Part shown: positions 7,141 through 15,130 of the stretch, one piece after another
How positions within the stretch are numbered: the stretch's first letter is position 1
Layout: each line of letters starts with the position of its first letter
Assembly (NCBI RefSeq): GCF_003097635.1
Contig: NZ_QCZI01000002.1
Coordinates: forward strand, 124,001 to 188,000
Direction of reading: 5' to 3'
DNA length: 64,000 bases
Origin: Flavobacterium psychrotolerans
GTDB taxonomy: Bacteria; Bacteroidota; Bacteroidia; Flavobacteriales; Flavobacteriaceae
Made by a program: the position numbers and the translations under genes
The notes under the pieces: model-generated
Seen by the model: only the letters and a program-made list of their open reading frames with translations
Databases searched by the model: none
What the model was told of the DNA's origin: nothing

Positions 7141-10065
7141 ATGAAACCAAAAAAAATTAATCTATTTTTAAAAAAATTACTGCTATTAGTGGTATTTCTT
7201 TGTTCTGCAATATTCTCAGAAGTTAATGCACAATCACCCTCAAATGCAAATGACATTATGTTGCAAGCATTTGGTTGGGATGTACATACTCAAACTTCCG
7301 TATCTACAGAAGGCGGACTTTATAATTATTTAAAAACCCGAGTTAGTGGATATGCCACCGCAGGTTTCAATGTTATTTGGTTGCCCCCACCAAGCAAGTC
7401 TACAGGAGGTGTGGGATATATCCCTACTGAACTATTTAACTTTACCCAAACTTCTTATGGCTCTGAAGCCCAATTAAAAGCATTACTAACCGCTTTGAAC
7501 ACAAGTTCTCCTAGAATACATCCAATGGCGGATATTGTAGTGAATCATAGAGGAGGCTCTACCAATTGGACTGATTTTAAGAACCCAATATGGGATTGTC
7601 ATTCTATAACAAGTACTGACGAAGCCAATTTCGGGACAATATCTGGCGTTAAGCCTTGTGGAACTCCTGATACTGGTGAAGACTTTAACGGCGGAAGAGA
7701 TCTAGACCATTCAAATTTACAAGTCCAAAATGGTGTAAAGGAATATCTAACTAGATTAAAAGCATTAGGTTTTGACAGTTGGAGATGGGATGTCGCCAAA
7801 GGATTTGCAGCGAGTTATTTTGGCGATTATATAAATTCATCTTCACCATACGCTTCAGTTGGAGAATATTGGGATGGAAATTCAGCAACATTAAAAACAT
7901 GGATTAATGGAACAGGCGGAAAATCTGCGGCATTTGATTTTGCTCTATACTATAATGCTTTACAGCCAGCAATTAATAATGGCAATTATGCGGCTCTTGC
8001 CGGAAACCCTGGTTTAGCAGGACAATTTGGATATGCTACAAAGGCAGTTACCTTTATAGATAATCATGATACTTTTGTTAAATCTGGGAGCTTTGTAACT
8101 AGCGACAACATTATGAAAGGATACGCCTATATTCTCACACACCCAGGTATCCCATGTGTTTTCTTTCCTCATTACTACGGTGGAACCTATAAAAAAGACG
8201 GAGTAACTGTTGTCTACACCTCTAATCAAACAGAAATAGACAAACTAATGGCAATAAGAAAAGCAAATGGCATCAATGCCAATAGCTCTGTCGTTGTTTC
8301 AAATGCAAGCTCATTCTATTCCGCTACTATTGACAATAAAATTGTCGTAAAAATTGGCCCTGGATTGTGGAATCCAGGAACAGGTTGGATTTTAAAAATA
8401 TCTGGAACAGCCTATGCCGTTTGGGAAAAAGAAACCATTGTCGACGTACCAAGTTTGACTATCGCCCCGAAAGGAGGATCATTTGTTACCGGAACAACCG
8501 TAAATGTTGTTTTAACGGCAAATAACGCTACTTCCACTATTTTTTACACTTTAGATGGTACAACTCCAACTACATCTTCCACATCTGCTGTTGGAACAAA
8601 AACACTGGCCATAACCAGCACAACTACTTTAAAAGCATTTGTAAAAAACATTTCAAACGTAAGTTCAGCTATTTCGAGCGAAGTCTATACATTTACAACC
8701 CCTCCAACTTTCACGGTTTATTTCAAAAAACCATCAAACTGGAACTCGGCTATCAAAATCTATTATTGGTCCCCTACAGGAACCGCCCCAGCCATTACTT
8801 ATCCCGGAGCAGCTATGACTTTAGATTGTGGAGGTTGGTATAAATACACATTCCCGTCTACAGTTAGTTCTTCAAACTTATTGTTCAACGACGGAACATT
8901 AAAAACTGCCGATTTGACCGCAACAGCGGGTATAAAATATTACGATAATGCTTGGCTAAGCGCAGAACCTGCAAACAGATGTCCTGTTATTGCGCCTGAT
9001 TTTACCCTATCGCAATTAGGCGGCACTTTTACAACTGGAACAACCGTAAATGTCGTTTTAACTGCCAATGCAACAACGTCTACAATATATTACACTTTAA
9101 ATGGTTCGACTCCAACTACAGCTTCCGCTTCTGCTGTTGGAACAAAATCTCTCACTATAACCAGCTCAACAACTTTAAAAGCACTTGTAGTAAATACTGC
9201 TGCAATTAGCTCTGCGATAAAAACGGAAGTCTATACCTTTTCTACACCTACCACTTTTACGGTTTATTTCAAAAAACCATCAAACTGGAACTCGGCAGTC
9301 AAAATCTATTATTGGTCTCCAACAGGAACTGCTCCAGCGGTAACTTATCCCGGAGTCACGATGACTTTAGATTGTGGCGATTGGTATAAATACACCTTCC
9401 CATCAACAGTTAGTGCTTCAAACTTATTATTCAATGACGGAACACTAAAAACAGCTGATTTAACAGCTACGGCTGGCATTAAATATTATGACAACAGCTG
9501 GCTAAGTGCTGAACCTGCAAATAGATGTCTGTCAACAACCTCTGTTACTGTTTATTTTAAACCTCCAACAACATGGACAACTGTACCGAAAATACATTAT
9601 TGGAACGCAGTGCCAACAGGAAGTGTAGCGGGCTCAACTTGGCCCGGAAATAGTATGATTGTTGATACAAATGGTTTTTATAAATATACTATAGTTGGGC
9701 CAACTTCTGTAAATGTAATTTTCAATAATGGAAATAGTGGCACAGGTAATCAAACCCCTGATTTACTGAACAAAACTGACGGCTTTTCTTATACATGGGG
9801 AGCAGTGGCAAGAATGATAAATAAAGCCGAATTAAAGTCTAATACTGTAATCGTTTATCCTAATCCTGTAACTGATGTACTCAAAATAAATTCAGAATCA
9901 ACTATTGAGGATTATAAAATCATGAGTGTCCAAGGTACTGTTATAAAAGAAGGAAAGCCTGTTGAAAACTCCATAGATTTCCATGATTTTAGTACTGGTC
10001 TTTATTTTTTGCAAATGAAATTTGAAGATGGTAACGAACAAATACAACAAATTATAAAAAAATAA
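7141..10065 (+). CDS. Secreted GH13 alpha-amylase with two Chb/Hex-CBM26 repeat pairs and T9SS sorting domain
   Basis: A 974-residue paralogue of the upstream amylase. The signal peptide (about 1-31) ends at VNAQ. The GH13 domain has DIVVNH at 131-136, nucleophile Asp217 in SWRWDV, Glu242 in SVGEYWDG and Asp310 in FIDNHD. From about residue 435 come two Chb/Hex-like plus CBM26-type pairs, then a divergent third CBM26 (VTVYFKPPTTW) and a T9SS sorting domain (VIVYPNPVTDVL...). It has the same architecture as the 1337-residue protein with two fewer repeat pairs. It is predicted to be secreted and starch-degrading. The ATG at 7141 directly follows the tandem-repeat leader; a strong terminator follows the gene. 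Confidence 0.95.
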   Translation: MKPKKINLFLKKLLLLVVFLCSAIFSEVNAQSPSNANDIMLQAFGWDVHTQTSVSTEGGLYNYLKTRVSGYATAGFNVIWLPPPSKSTGGVGYIPTELFNFTQTSYGSEAQLKALLTALNTSSPRIHPMADIVVNHRGGSTNWTDFKNPIWDCHSITSTDEANFGTISGVKPCGTPDTGEDFNGGRDLDHSNLQVQNGVKEYLTRLKALGFDSWRWDVAKGFAASYFGDYINSSSPYASVGEYWDGNSATLKTWINGTGGKSAAFDFALYYNALQPAINNGNYAALAGNPGLAGQFGYATKAVTFIDNHDTFVKSGSFVTSDNIMKGYAYILTHPGIPCVFFPHYYGGTYKKDGVTVVYTSNQTEIDKLMAIRKANGINANSSVVVSNASSFYSATIDNKIVVKIGPGLWNPGTGWILKISGTAYAVWEKETIVDVPSLTIAPKGGSFVTGTTVNVVLTANNATSTIFYTLDGTTPTTSSTSAVGTKTLAITSTTTLKAFVKNISNVSSAISSEVYTFTTPPTFTVYFKKPSNWNSAIKIYYWSPTGTAPAITYPGAAMTLDCGGWYKYTFPSTVSSSNLLFNDGTLKTADLTATAGIKYYDNAWLSAEPANRCPVIAPDFTLSQLGGTFTTGTTVNVVLTANATTSTIYYTLNGSTPTTASASAVGTKSLTITSSTTLKALVVNTAAISSAIKTEVYTFSTPTTFTVYFKKPSNWNSAVKIYYWSPTGTAPAVTYPGVTMTLDCGDWYKYTFPSTVSASNLLFNDGTLKTADLTATAGIKYYDNSWLSAEPANRCLSTTSVTVYFKPPTTWTTVPKIHYWNAVPTGSVAGSTWPGNSMIVDTNGFYKYTIVGPTSVNVIFNNGNSGTGNQTPDLLNKTDGFSYTWGAVARMINKAELKSNTVIVYPNPVTDVLKINSESTIEDYKIMSVQGTVIKEGKPVENSIDFHDFSTGLYFLQMKFEDGNEQIQQIIKK

Positions 10066-10084
10066 TCGAGGAACCATTTGAATT

Positions 10085-10120
10085 AAGGCTTAAACATACT
10101 ACATGTTTAAGCCTTTTTTT
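10085..10120 (+). terminator. Rho-independent terminator after amylase 2
   Basis: A perfect 13-bp stem (10085-10097 with 10103-10115) around a 5-base loop, ending in an uninterrupted T run to 10120, 20 bp after the amylase 2 stop. Confidence 0.9.
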
Positions 10121-10188
10121 ATGGAAAAATAAATTTTACAATCTTAGCAAGATTATTTCGTTATATTTATTCCCACAAAATAATTCAT

Positions 10189-11346
10189 ATGCAGTTTTCT
10201 AATAGGAAAAATATTACTCGATGGGTGTTAATCGCCGCATCTTTTATCATTATAACTTTGATTCTTTGGAACACCTACACATTCTTTCAAATTTTCAAAA
10301 ACGAAGAACGCGTAAAAATGGAACATTGGGCTGAAGCCCAAAAAACCCTAAAAAATGCGGATGAAAATACCGATATCGAACTCCCATTAAAAATCATTCA
10401 AAACGCTAACATTCCCATTATTCTAACTGAAAATGATTCAATAATTAACACCATAAATATTGAGGAAAGTATTGTGAAAAACAAATCAGAGTCTTTAGCA
10501 TTTTTGTCAAAACTCAAAAACCAAAACGAACCCATTGTCATAGAATATGTTCCGGGAAAATATCAATATTTATACTATGGAAATTCATCTTTACTAAACA
10601 AACTCAAATATTACCCGATTGCTTTGGTACTAATTATTGTGCTTTTTGGAGCCTTAGTGTTCAACTTTTACCAAAGTACGAAAATGGCAACTCAAAACAA
10701 ACTGTGGGCAGGGATGGCAAAGGAAACGGCGCATCAAATCGGGACACCATTGTCCTCATTGATTGGTTGGCTCGAAATTATGAAAACTGATAATGTGGAC
10801 GATACCACGGTTTTAGAAATTGAAAAAGACATCGTTCGACTTCAAACCATTACGGATCGATTTTCAAAAATCGGATCGGAACCTGTATTGGAATTTAGGG
10901 ACATTGTTATGGAAACCCAAGAATCTTATGATTACTTGCAATCACGATTTTCCAAACAAGTGGAATTTAATTTTGAAGCTCCAAAAAAGCCTATCTATGT
11001 TCCTTTGAATTCCGCATTGCACAGCTGGACTATTGAAAACTTAGTAAAAAATGCTATTGACGCCATGAAAGGTCGCGGAAAATTAGCGGTTGTGATCGAA
11101 GAGGATTGGAAATTCGTAAAAATTAAAGTGATGGATTCTGGTAAAGGGATTCCTAAAAATCAATTCAAAAGTATTTTTGAACCCGGATTCACAACTAAAA
11201 AACGCGGTTGGGGATTAGGCCTATCGCTAACCAAACGTATTGTGGAAGAATATCACAAAGGTAAAATAAAAGTATTGTGTTCTGAGCTCAATAAAGGAAC
11301 CACAATGCAGGTAAGTTTTAAGAAAGAGTCTTCCAAAGTAAATTAA
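10189..11346 (+). CDS. Membrane sensor histidine kinase
   Basis: A 385-residue protein. TM1 is about residues 13-33, an extracytoplasmic sensing region about 35-142, and TM2 about 144-163. A phospho-acceptor helix follows with His182 in ETAHQIGTPLSSL, then a HATPase domain with the N box NLVKNAIDAM, the G1 box DSGKGIP and the G2 box WGLGLSLTKRI. It would autophosphorylate on His182 and pass phosphate to a response regulator. None is encoded nearby: the next gene is convergent and is a glycosyltransferase. The signal is unknown. The preceding amylase is separated by a strong terminator, so joint regulation is only a possibility. Confidence 0.93.
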   Translation: MQFSNRKNITRWVLIAASFIIITLILWNTYTFFQIFKNEERVKMEHWAEAQKTLKNADENTDIELPLKIIQNANIPIILTENDSIINTINIEESIVKNKSESLAFLSKLKNQNEPIVIEYVPGKYQYLYYGNSSLLNKLKYYPIALVLIIVLFGALVFNFYQSTKMATQNKLWAGMAKETAHQIGTPLSSLIGWLEIMKTDNVDDTTVLEIEKDIVRLQTITDRFSKIGSEPVLEFRDIVMETQESYDYLQSRFSKQVEFNFEAPKKPIYVPLNSALHSWTIENLVKNAIDAMKGRGKLAVVIEEDWKFVKIKVMDSGKGIPKNQFKSIFEPGFTTKKRGWGLGLSLTKRIVEEYHKGKIKVLCSELNKGTTMQVSFKKESSKVN

Positions 11347-11396
11347 ACAAGAAATTCAAGGTAACAAAATTATAAGTAACTAAACGGACAAGCATA

Positions 11397-12452
11397 TTAT
11401 TTTAAAGAACTTTTAATTTTTTGAACAATCGTTTCTGGCAAAATGGTCCGCATCGCTTCTTCATAACCTTCCACTTTTTTATTGCCGTAAACCGAAGTAG
11501 GAAGTAATGGGTATTTTTCCCTATCAGAAACTAAAGCATTTTCTAACGACTGATGAAAAGGTAAAAATCCAGCAAAAGGATGTGTAGCACCCCAAAGCGA
11601 AACTACTTTCACACCCAACATTGCGGCTATATGGGCATTTCCACTATCCATACTGAGCATCACATCAAGATTGGAAATGAGTTGTAATTCCTGTTGAAAT
11701 TTTATTTTTCCAGCAATGGAAATGACATTAGATTTGGCTTCTGAAAGCGTATTCAGGATTTCAATTTCTTTCTTTCCTCCGCCAAAAAGTAATATTTTAT
11801 AATTTTCGTTTAAAGCCAATTCATCTATTACCTTGCGCATTAAGTCTAATGGATATACCTTGGAATCATATTGTGCAAAAGGAGCAATTCCTATTAGTTT
11901 ATGATTGCCATTCTCTATGAGATTTGAGATTTCTGTGTCTAATTTATGCTTTGGAAGGAAAATCGACTGAGATAAATCTATGGTGAAACCTAATTGTTCA
12001 AAAACTTTTACATGCCTCTCGAACATGCTGGGCAGAGGTTTGAATATTTTGTTTTCAGGACGCGTCAATGCTTCTTTTTCAGCACGTCCTTTATCGACTG
12101 AAGCCACTATTTTTCCGCTCAAGACAAAAAGCGTTCTGATAATTTTAGAACGTAAAACATTATGTAAATCAGCGAAAGCGTCAATGTTTAATTGCTGTAA
12201 ATCTTGAAACAATCGCAACAAACCAAAGAATCCTTTGTGTCTTTTATTTTCATCAAATGCAAAAAAAATAAGATTTGGAATTCCGTAAAAAAAAGGCTTG
12301 AAGAAAGGCCGGGAAATTAACGTGATTTTTACGTCTGGGTGTTGGCTTACAAAAGCGCGTAAAACAGGAACCGTCATGGCGACATCTCCCATTGCGGAAA
12401 GTCTCATGACGGCAATATGTTGGATTTTATTCGACAAAATAGATGTTGTCAA
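11397..12452 (-). CDS. GT9 (heptosyltransferase-like) glycosyltransferase
   Basis: About 351 residues with the GT9 fold. The first beta strand and loop HIAVMRLSAMGDVAMTVPVL and the C-terminal nucleotide-sugar part (SMDSGNAHIAAMLGVKVVSLWG) are typical of ADP-heptose:LPS heptosyltransferases. It likely transfers a core sugar in LPS assembly at the inner membrane's cytoplasmic face. No ATG lies upstream of the conserved strand: the ORF opens with TTG at 12452 (another TTG is at 12437). The previous in-frame codon to end translation is the TAG stop of the DUF4254 gene, two codons earlier. It is probably translated by coupling to that gene. Confidence 0.85.
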   Translation of the reverse strand: MTTSILSNKIQHIAVMRLSAMGDVAMTVPVLRAFVSQHPDVKITLISRPFFKPFFYGIPNLIFFAFDENKRHKGFFGLLRLFQDLQQLNIDAFADLHNVLRSKIIRTLFVLSGKIVASVDKGRAEKEALTRPENKIFKPLPSMFERHVKVFEQLGFTIDLSQSIFLPKHKLDTEISNLIENGNHKLIGIAPFAQYDSKVYPLDLMRKVIDELALNENYKILLFGGGKKEIEILNTLSEAKSNVISIAGKIKFQQELQLISNLDVMLSMDSGNAHIAAMLGVKVVSLWGATHPFAGFLPFHQSLENALVSDREKYPLLPTSVYGNKKVEGYEEAMRTILPETIVQKIKSSLK

Positions 12453-12458
12453 AATAAA

Positions 12459-13064
12459 CTACTTTTTGTTCTGGTACAAAACTGGGTTTAAATCATCGTC
12501 GTTGTACATTTTCATTTGTTTGTACACTTTCATGAATTTATCTCCATTTTCTATATCGGTCAACAAATCATCAATTGCTGTTGACAAATCAGTTCTTTGC
12601 TCTAAAAGAACATTCAGTTTTTCCTGACATTTGTCTCTGTGATCTTGAGAAGCCTCGGTACGAGTAGCTTCTTCATTCATGTGGTAAATTTTCAATGCTA
12701 AAATTGATAATCTGTCAAATGCCCATGCTGGACTTTCTGAATTGATTTTAGCACTCTCTTTTACTTTTACATGACTGTGTTTTTGAAGAAAATAACCATC
12801 AATATATTCCACCATATCGGTACGTTCTTGATTTGAAGCATCAATTCTTCTTTTCAAGGTTAATGCCGCAACTGGGTCAATATTTGGATCACGAATAATA
12901 TCTTCAAAATGCCATTGTACCGTGTCAATCCAATTTTTTAAATACAGTAAATGTTCGAATTTATCCTTCGGGTAAGGATTGGTAATTGGGTGATCTACAT
13001 TATCAAATTGATGATAATCGCGAATACTTTGTTCAAATACAGAATAAGCTAATTTTGAAAACAT
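12459..13064 (-). CDS. DUF4254 domain protein
   Basis: A 201-residue soluble, helix-rich protein recognised as DUF4254, a Bacteroidota family of unknown function. No signal peptide or membrane segment is present. It is the first gene of a two-gene leftward operon with the GT9 glycosyltransferase, six bases apart and in the same frame. A role linked to LPS or other glycan synthesis is therefore likely, but this is only guilt by association. A TATCTTTG -7 element lies about 20 bp upstream of the ATG. Confidence 0.8.
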   Translation of the reverse strand: MFSKLAYSVFEQSIRDYHQFDNVDHPITNPYPKDKFEHLLYLKNWIDTVQWHFEDIIRDPNIDPVAALTLKRRIDASNQERTDMVEYIDGYFLQKHSHVKVKESAKINSESPAWAFDRLSILALKIYHMNEEATRTEASQDHRDKCQEKLNVLLEQRTDLSTAIDDLLTDIENGDKFMKVYKQMKMYNDDDLNPVLYQNKK

Positions 13065-13083
13065 ATCTTTACATATTAAAACA

Positions 13084-13091
13084 CAAAGATA
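13084..13091 (-). promoter_or_regulatory. -7 promoter element for DUF4254-GT9 operon
   Basis: TATCTTTG on the minus strand, matching TAnnTTTG, 20 bases upstream of the DUF4254 ATG. It lies back to back with the upp element at 13099-13106, so the two divergent promoters probably compete or are co-regulated. Confidence 0.55.
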
Positions 13092-13098
13092 CTTTTTA

Positions 13099-13106
13099 TA
13101 CTTTTG
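13099..13106 (+). promoter_or_regulatory. -7 promoter element for upp
   Basis: TACTTTTG on the plus strand, matching TAnnTTTG, about 70 bp upstream of the upp start codon. Confidence 0.5.
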
Positions 13107-13176
13107 AAAAAGTTTAGAAGTATAAAAAAATTATCCCGTAATTCGAATTCATAAATATTAAATCATAAATCAAATT

Positions 13177-13830
13177 ATGCAAGTACATTATTTATCAGAA
13201 GAAAATAGCATTCTCAATCATTTTTTGGGACAAATAAGAAACATAAACGTACAACATGACAGTATGCGCTTTCGCAGAAATATTGAACGTATTGGTGAAG
13301 TAATGGCTTATGAACTGAGTAAAGATTTGCACTATAAAAATGTAGAAATTCAAACCCCTTTAGGGATTAAAAAAACTACTGAAATTGCAGATCAATTGGT
13401 TTTGTGTTCTATTCTAAGAGCTGGACTGCCTTTGCATCTGGGTTTTCTAAATTATTTTGATAGTGCCGAAAACGGATTTGTTTCTGCTTACAGACATCAT
13501 CCAAACAATGATGATTTTTTTGATATTTTAGTTGAATATCAAGCCGTTCCAAATATTGAAAACAAAAGCTTATTACTAATCGACCCAATGCTAGCAACGG
13601 GACAATCTATGGTTGCTGTTTATGAAAAATTAATGCAAAAAGGAGCCCCAAAAGAAATTCACATTGCTGTTATTATTGCTGCACCGGAAGGTATTGCTTA
13701 TCTAAAAAATCATTTGCCGGATCATTGTCATCTTTGGGTTGCCACTCTAGACGAAAAGCTAAACGATAAAAATTATATCGTGCCAGGTTTAGGCGATGCA
13801 GGTGATTTAGCATACGGAAACAAATTATAA
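13177..13830 (+). CDS. upp: Uracil phosphoribosyltransferase
   Basis: A 217-residue cytoplasmic enzyme of pyrimidine salvage converting uracil and PRPP to UMP. The PRPP-binding loop LLIDPMLATGQSM is at about residues 132-144, and the C-terminal uracil-binding segment PGLGDAGDLAYG is close to the end, as in the family. Length is near the usual 208-215. The ATG at 13177 follows an AT-rich leader. The last six bases overlap the 3' end of the convergent DUF6427 gene, so there is no room for a dedicated terminator. Confidence 0.93.
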   Translation: MQVHYLSEENSILNHFLGQIRNINVQHDSMRFRRNIERIGEVMAYELSKDLHYKNVEIQTPLGIKKTTEIADQLVLCSILRAGLPLHLGFLNYFDSAENGFVSAYRHHPNNDDFFDILVEYQAVPNIENKSLLLIDPMLATGQSMVAVYEKLMQKGAPKEIHIAVIIAAPEGIAYLKNHLPDHCHLWVATLDEKLNDKNYIVPGLGDAGDLAYGNKL

Positions 13831-14754
13831 TTGGGAGAAAAAGGCAAAAATTCCGCACAAAATTATAACAGATAATGCCACCTCTTTTTGCCATTTGATT
13901 TGAGCCATTTCAATATGACTCGTTGCCATCATTGCCAAAGGACCTATGGTAAATACCAGCAAATCGTTACTTTTATTAGGTGAAATCACAAAAACAATAA
14001 TGCCAATAACAAATGCAGAAATAATTTTTCTATAAGACGAATGCAAAATCTGTGGTCGATTTGACAAGGTTAATAGCTGCGAAAAAACAAAAAATACCCC
14101 TATTGTTGCGTAAATAGACAATGCTAAATTCTGATAAACAGTAACAAAATAATTTATTTTATAATCCACAGTCATCTGTGTCATTAAGTTTTCAATCCAA
14201 TTTTTGTCAAAAATCAAAGCCACTAACAAGTATATGGATAAAGTGGTAAAAAAGGCAACAAAAGGCAAAACCCAATTCCTATAATCTCTTGCCATGTGAA
14301 AAAGGATAGCGATAAAAACCAAAATAATATATAGAATGCTCCAAAAATGAAATACTGACGCAACAAAAATCCATAAGGACGCATCAAAAATTTTCTCTTT
14401 TGGTGCTTTAAGTGACTGCAAGGAAACCAGTCTTCGTAATGCTAATAAAATAAAAAAATTTGATACTATTAGACTAAAATCATTCCATACCGAAGGGAAA
14501 AACAACATAAATAAAAAATAAAACAAAACCGTATAGGCGCTATCTTTACCTAATCCATTTTTTTTTATAATAAAATTTGCCGTAAAAATAGATACTAATA
14601 TCGCCCCAAAAACCAATGATTTTTCTATTATTATTACTCTTGAATTATCCCCAGTTGCGTGTTGTATTTGGTATAAAAAAAAGAAACCAATTACCCCTAG
14701 AATTACCAACGAATAATTTAATGGTGTAGATTTTCTAAAAAGACTTGTAATCAT
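13825..14754 (-). CDS. DUF6427 integral membrane protein
   Basis: A 309-residue, very hydrophobic protein with about eight to ten predicted membrane segments, including 17-28, 47-62, 75-95, 127-150, 160-180 and 207-225. It has no recognisable catalytic motif. I recognise it as the flavobacterial family DUF6427, often found near upp and purD. It could be a transporter or a polymerase-like glycan protein; nothing in the sequence decides. It is convergent with upp with a 6-bp overlap, and divergent from the small DUF6341 gene. Confidence 0.75.
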   Translation of the reverse strand: MITSLFRKSTPLNYSLVILGVIGFFFLYQIQHATGDNSRVIIIEKSLVFGAILVSIFTANFIIKKNGLGKDSAYTVLFYFLFMLFFPSVWNDFSLIVSNFFILLALRRLVSLQSLKAPKEKIFDASLWIFVASVFHFWSILYIILVFIAILFHMARDYRNWVLPFVAFFTTLSIYLLVALIFDKNWIENLMTQMTVDYKINYFVTVYQNLALSIYATIGVFFVFSQLLTLSNRPQILHSSYRKIISAFVIGIIVFVISPNKSNDLLVFTIGPLAMMATSHIEMAQIKWQKEVALSVIILCGIFAFFSQL

Positions 14755-14766
14755 AAGGATATTTTA

Positions 14767-14774
14767 TACTTTTG
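14767..14774 (+). promoter_or_regulatory. -7 promoter element for the DUF6341 gene
   Basis: TACTTTTG, a TAnnTTTG match, about 120 bp upstream of the ATG at 14897. This implies a leader of over 100 bases in which no clear structure was seen. Confidence 0.4.
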
Positions 14775-14896
14775 TAAATGTAAATATAATACTTGTTTAA
14801 AAATAGGAAACAAGCAACCGAATAAAATTTTCTTTATTAAAGAAAATTATTCATGCGAAGTTTTCCATTGGAGAGCAAAAAATAATTCTAAACATT

Positions 14897-15130
14897 ATGA
14901 AAGCATTTTTTGAAGGAATACAATGGTTATTTGAGAATATTTTTTTTATTCCACAAGACTATTTGAGAAAATTAGAGCTTGAAAATTGGTTTGCTGCAAA
15001 TACAATAAACTGGATTTTCATGATTATCTGTACCGTTGCGATGGTTTATTGGATTAAACAATTGAAACTGCACAAAGACAACAATGAAGAATATCAAGAT
15101 ACAACGGCACACTCATTCTTAACTAAATAA
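14897..15130 (+). CDS. Small DUF6341 membrane protein
   Basis: A 77-residue protein with a single membrane segment (about residues 37-55, INWIFMIICTVAMVYWI) and a charged C-terminal tail. It looks like the flavobacterial family DUF6341, of unknown function, commonly beside the DUF6427 gene. Its stop lies 12 bases inside the 3' end of the convergent purD gene. Conservation of the gene order in relatives (from memory) supports it as real despite its size. Confidence 0.7.
   Translation: MKAFFEGIQWLFENIFFIPQDYLRKLELENWFAANTINWIFMIICTVAMVYWIKQLKLHKDNNEEYQDTTAHSFLTK

Noticed and set aside
7038..7256. Minus-strand ORF with repeated FGSR over the leader repeats
   Set aside because: Created by the 12-bp tandem repeats; it runs into the amylase 2 signal peptide on the other strand.
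2765..10065. A starch polysaccharide utilisation locus
   Set aside because: No SusC/SusD-like pair or SusR-type regulator lies next to the amylases; the TonB receptor at 53 kb is far away and lacks a SusD.
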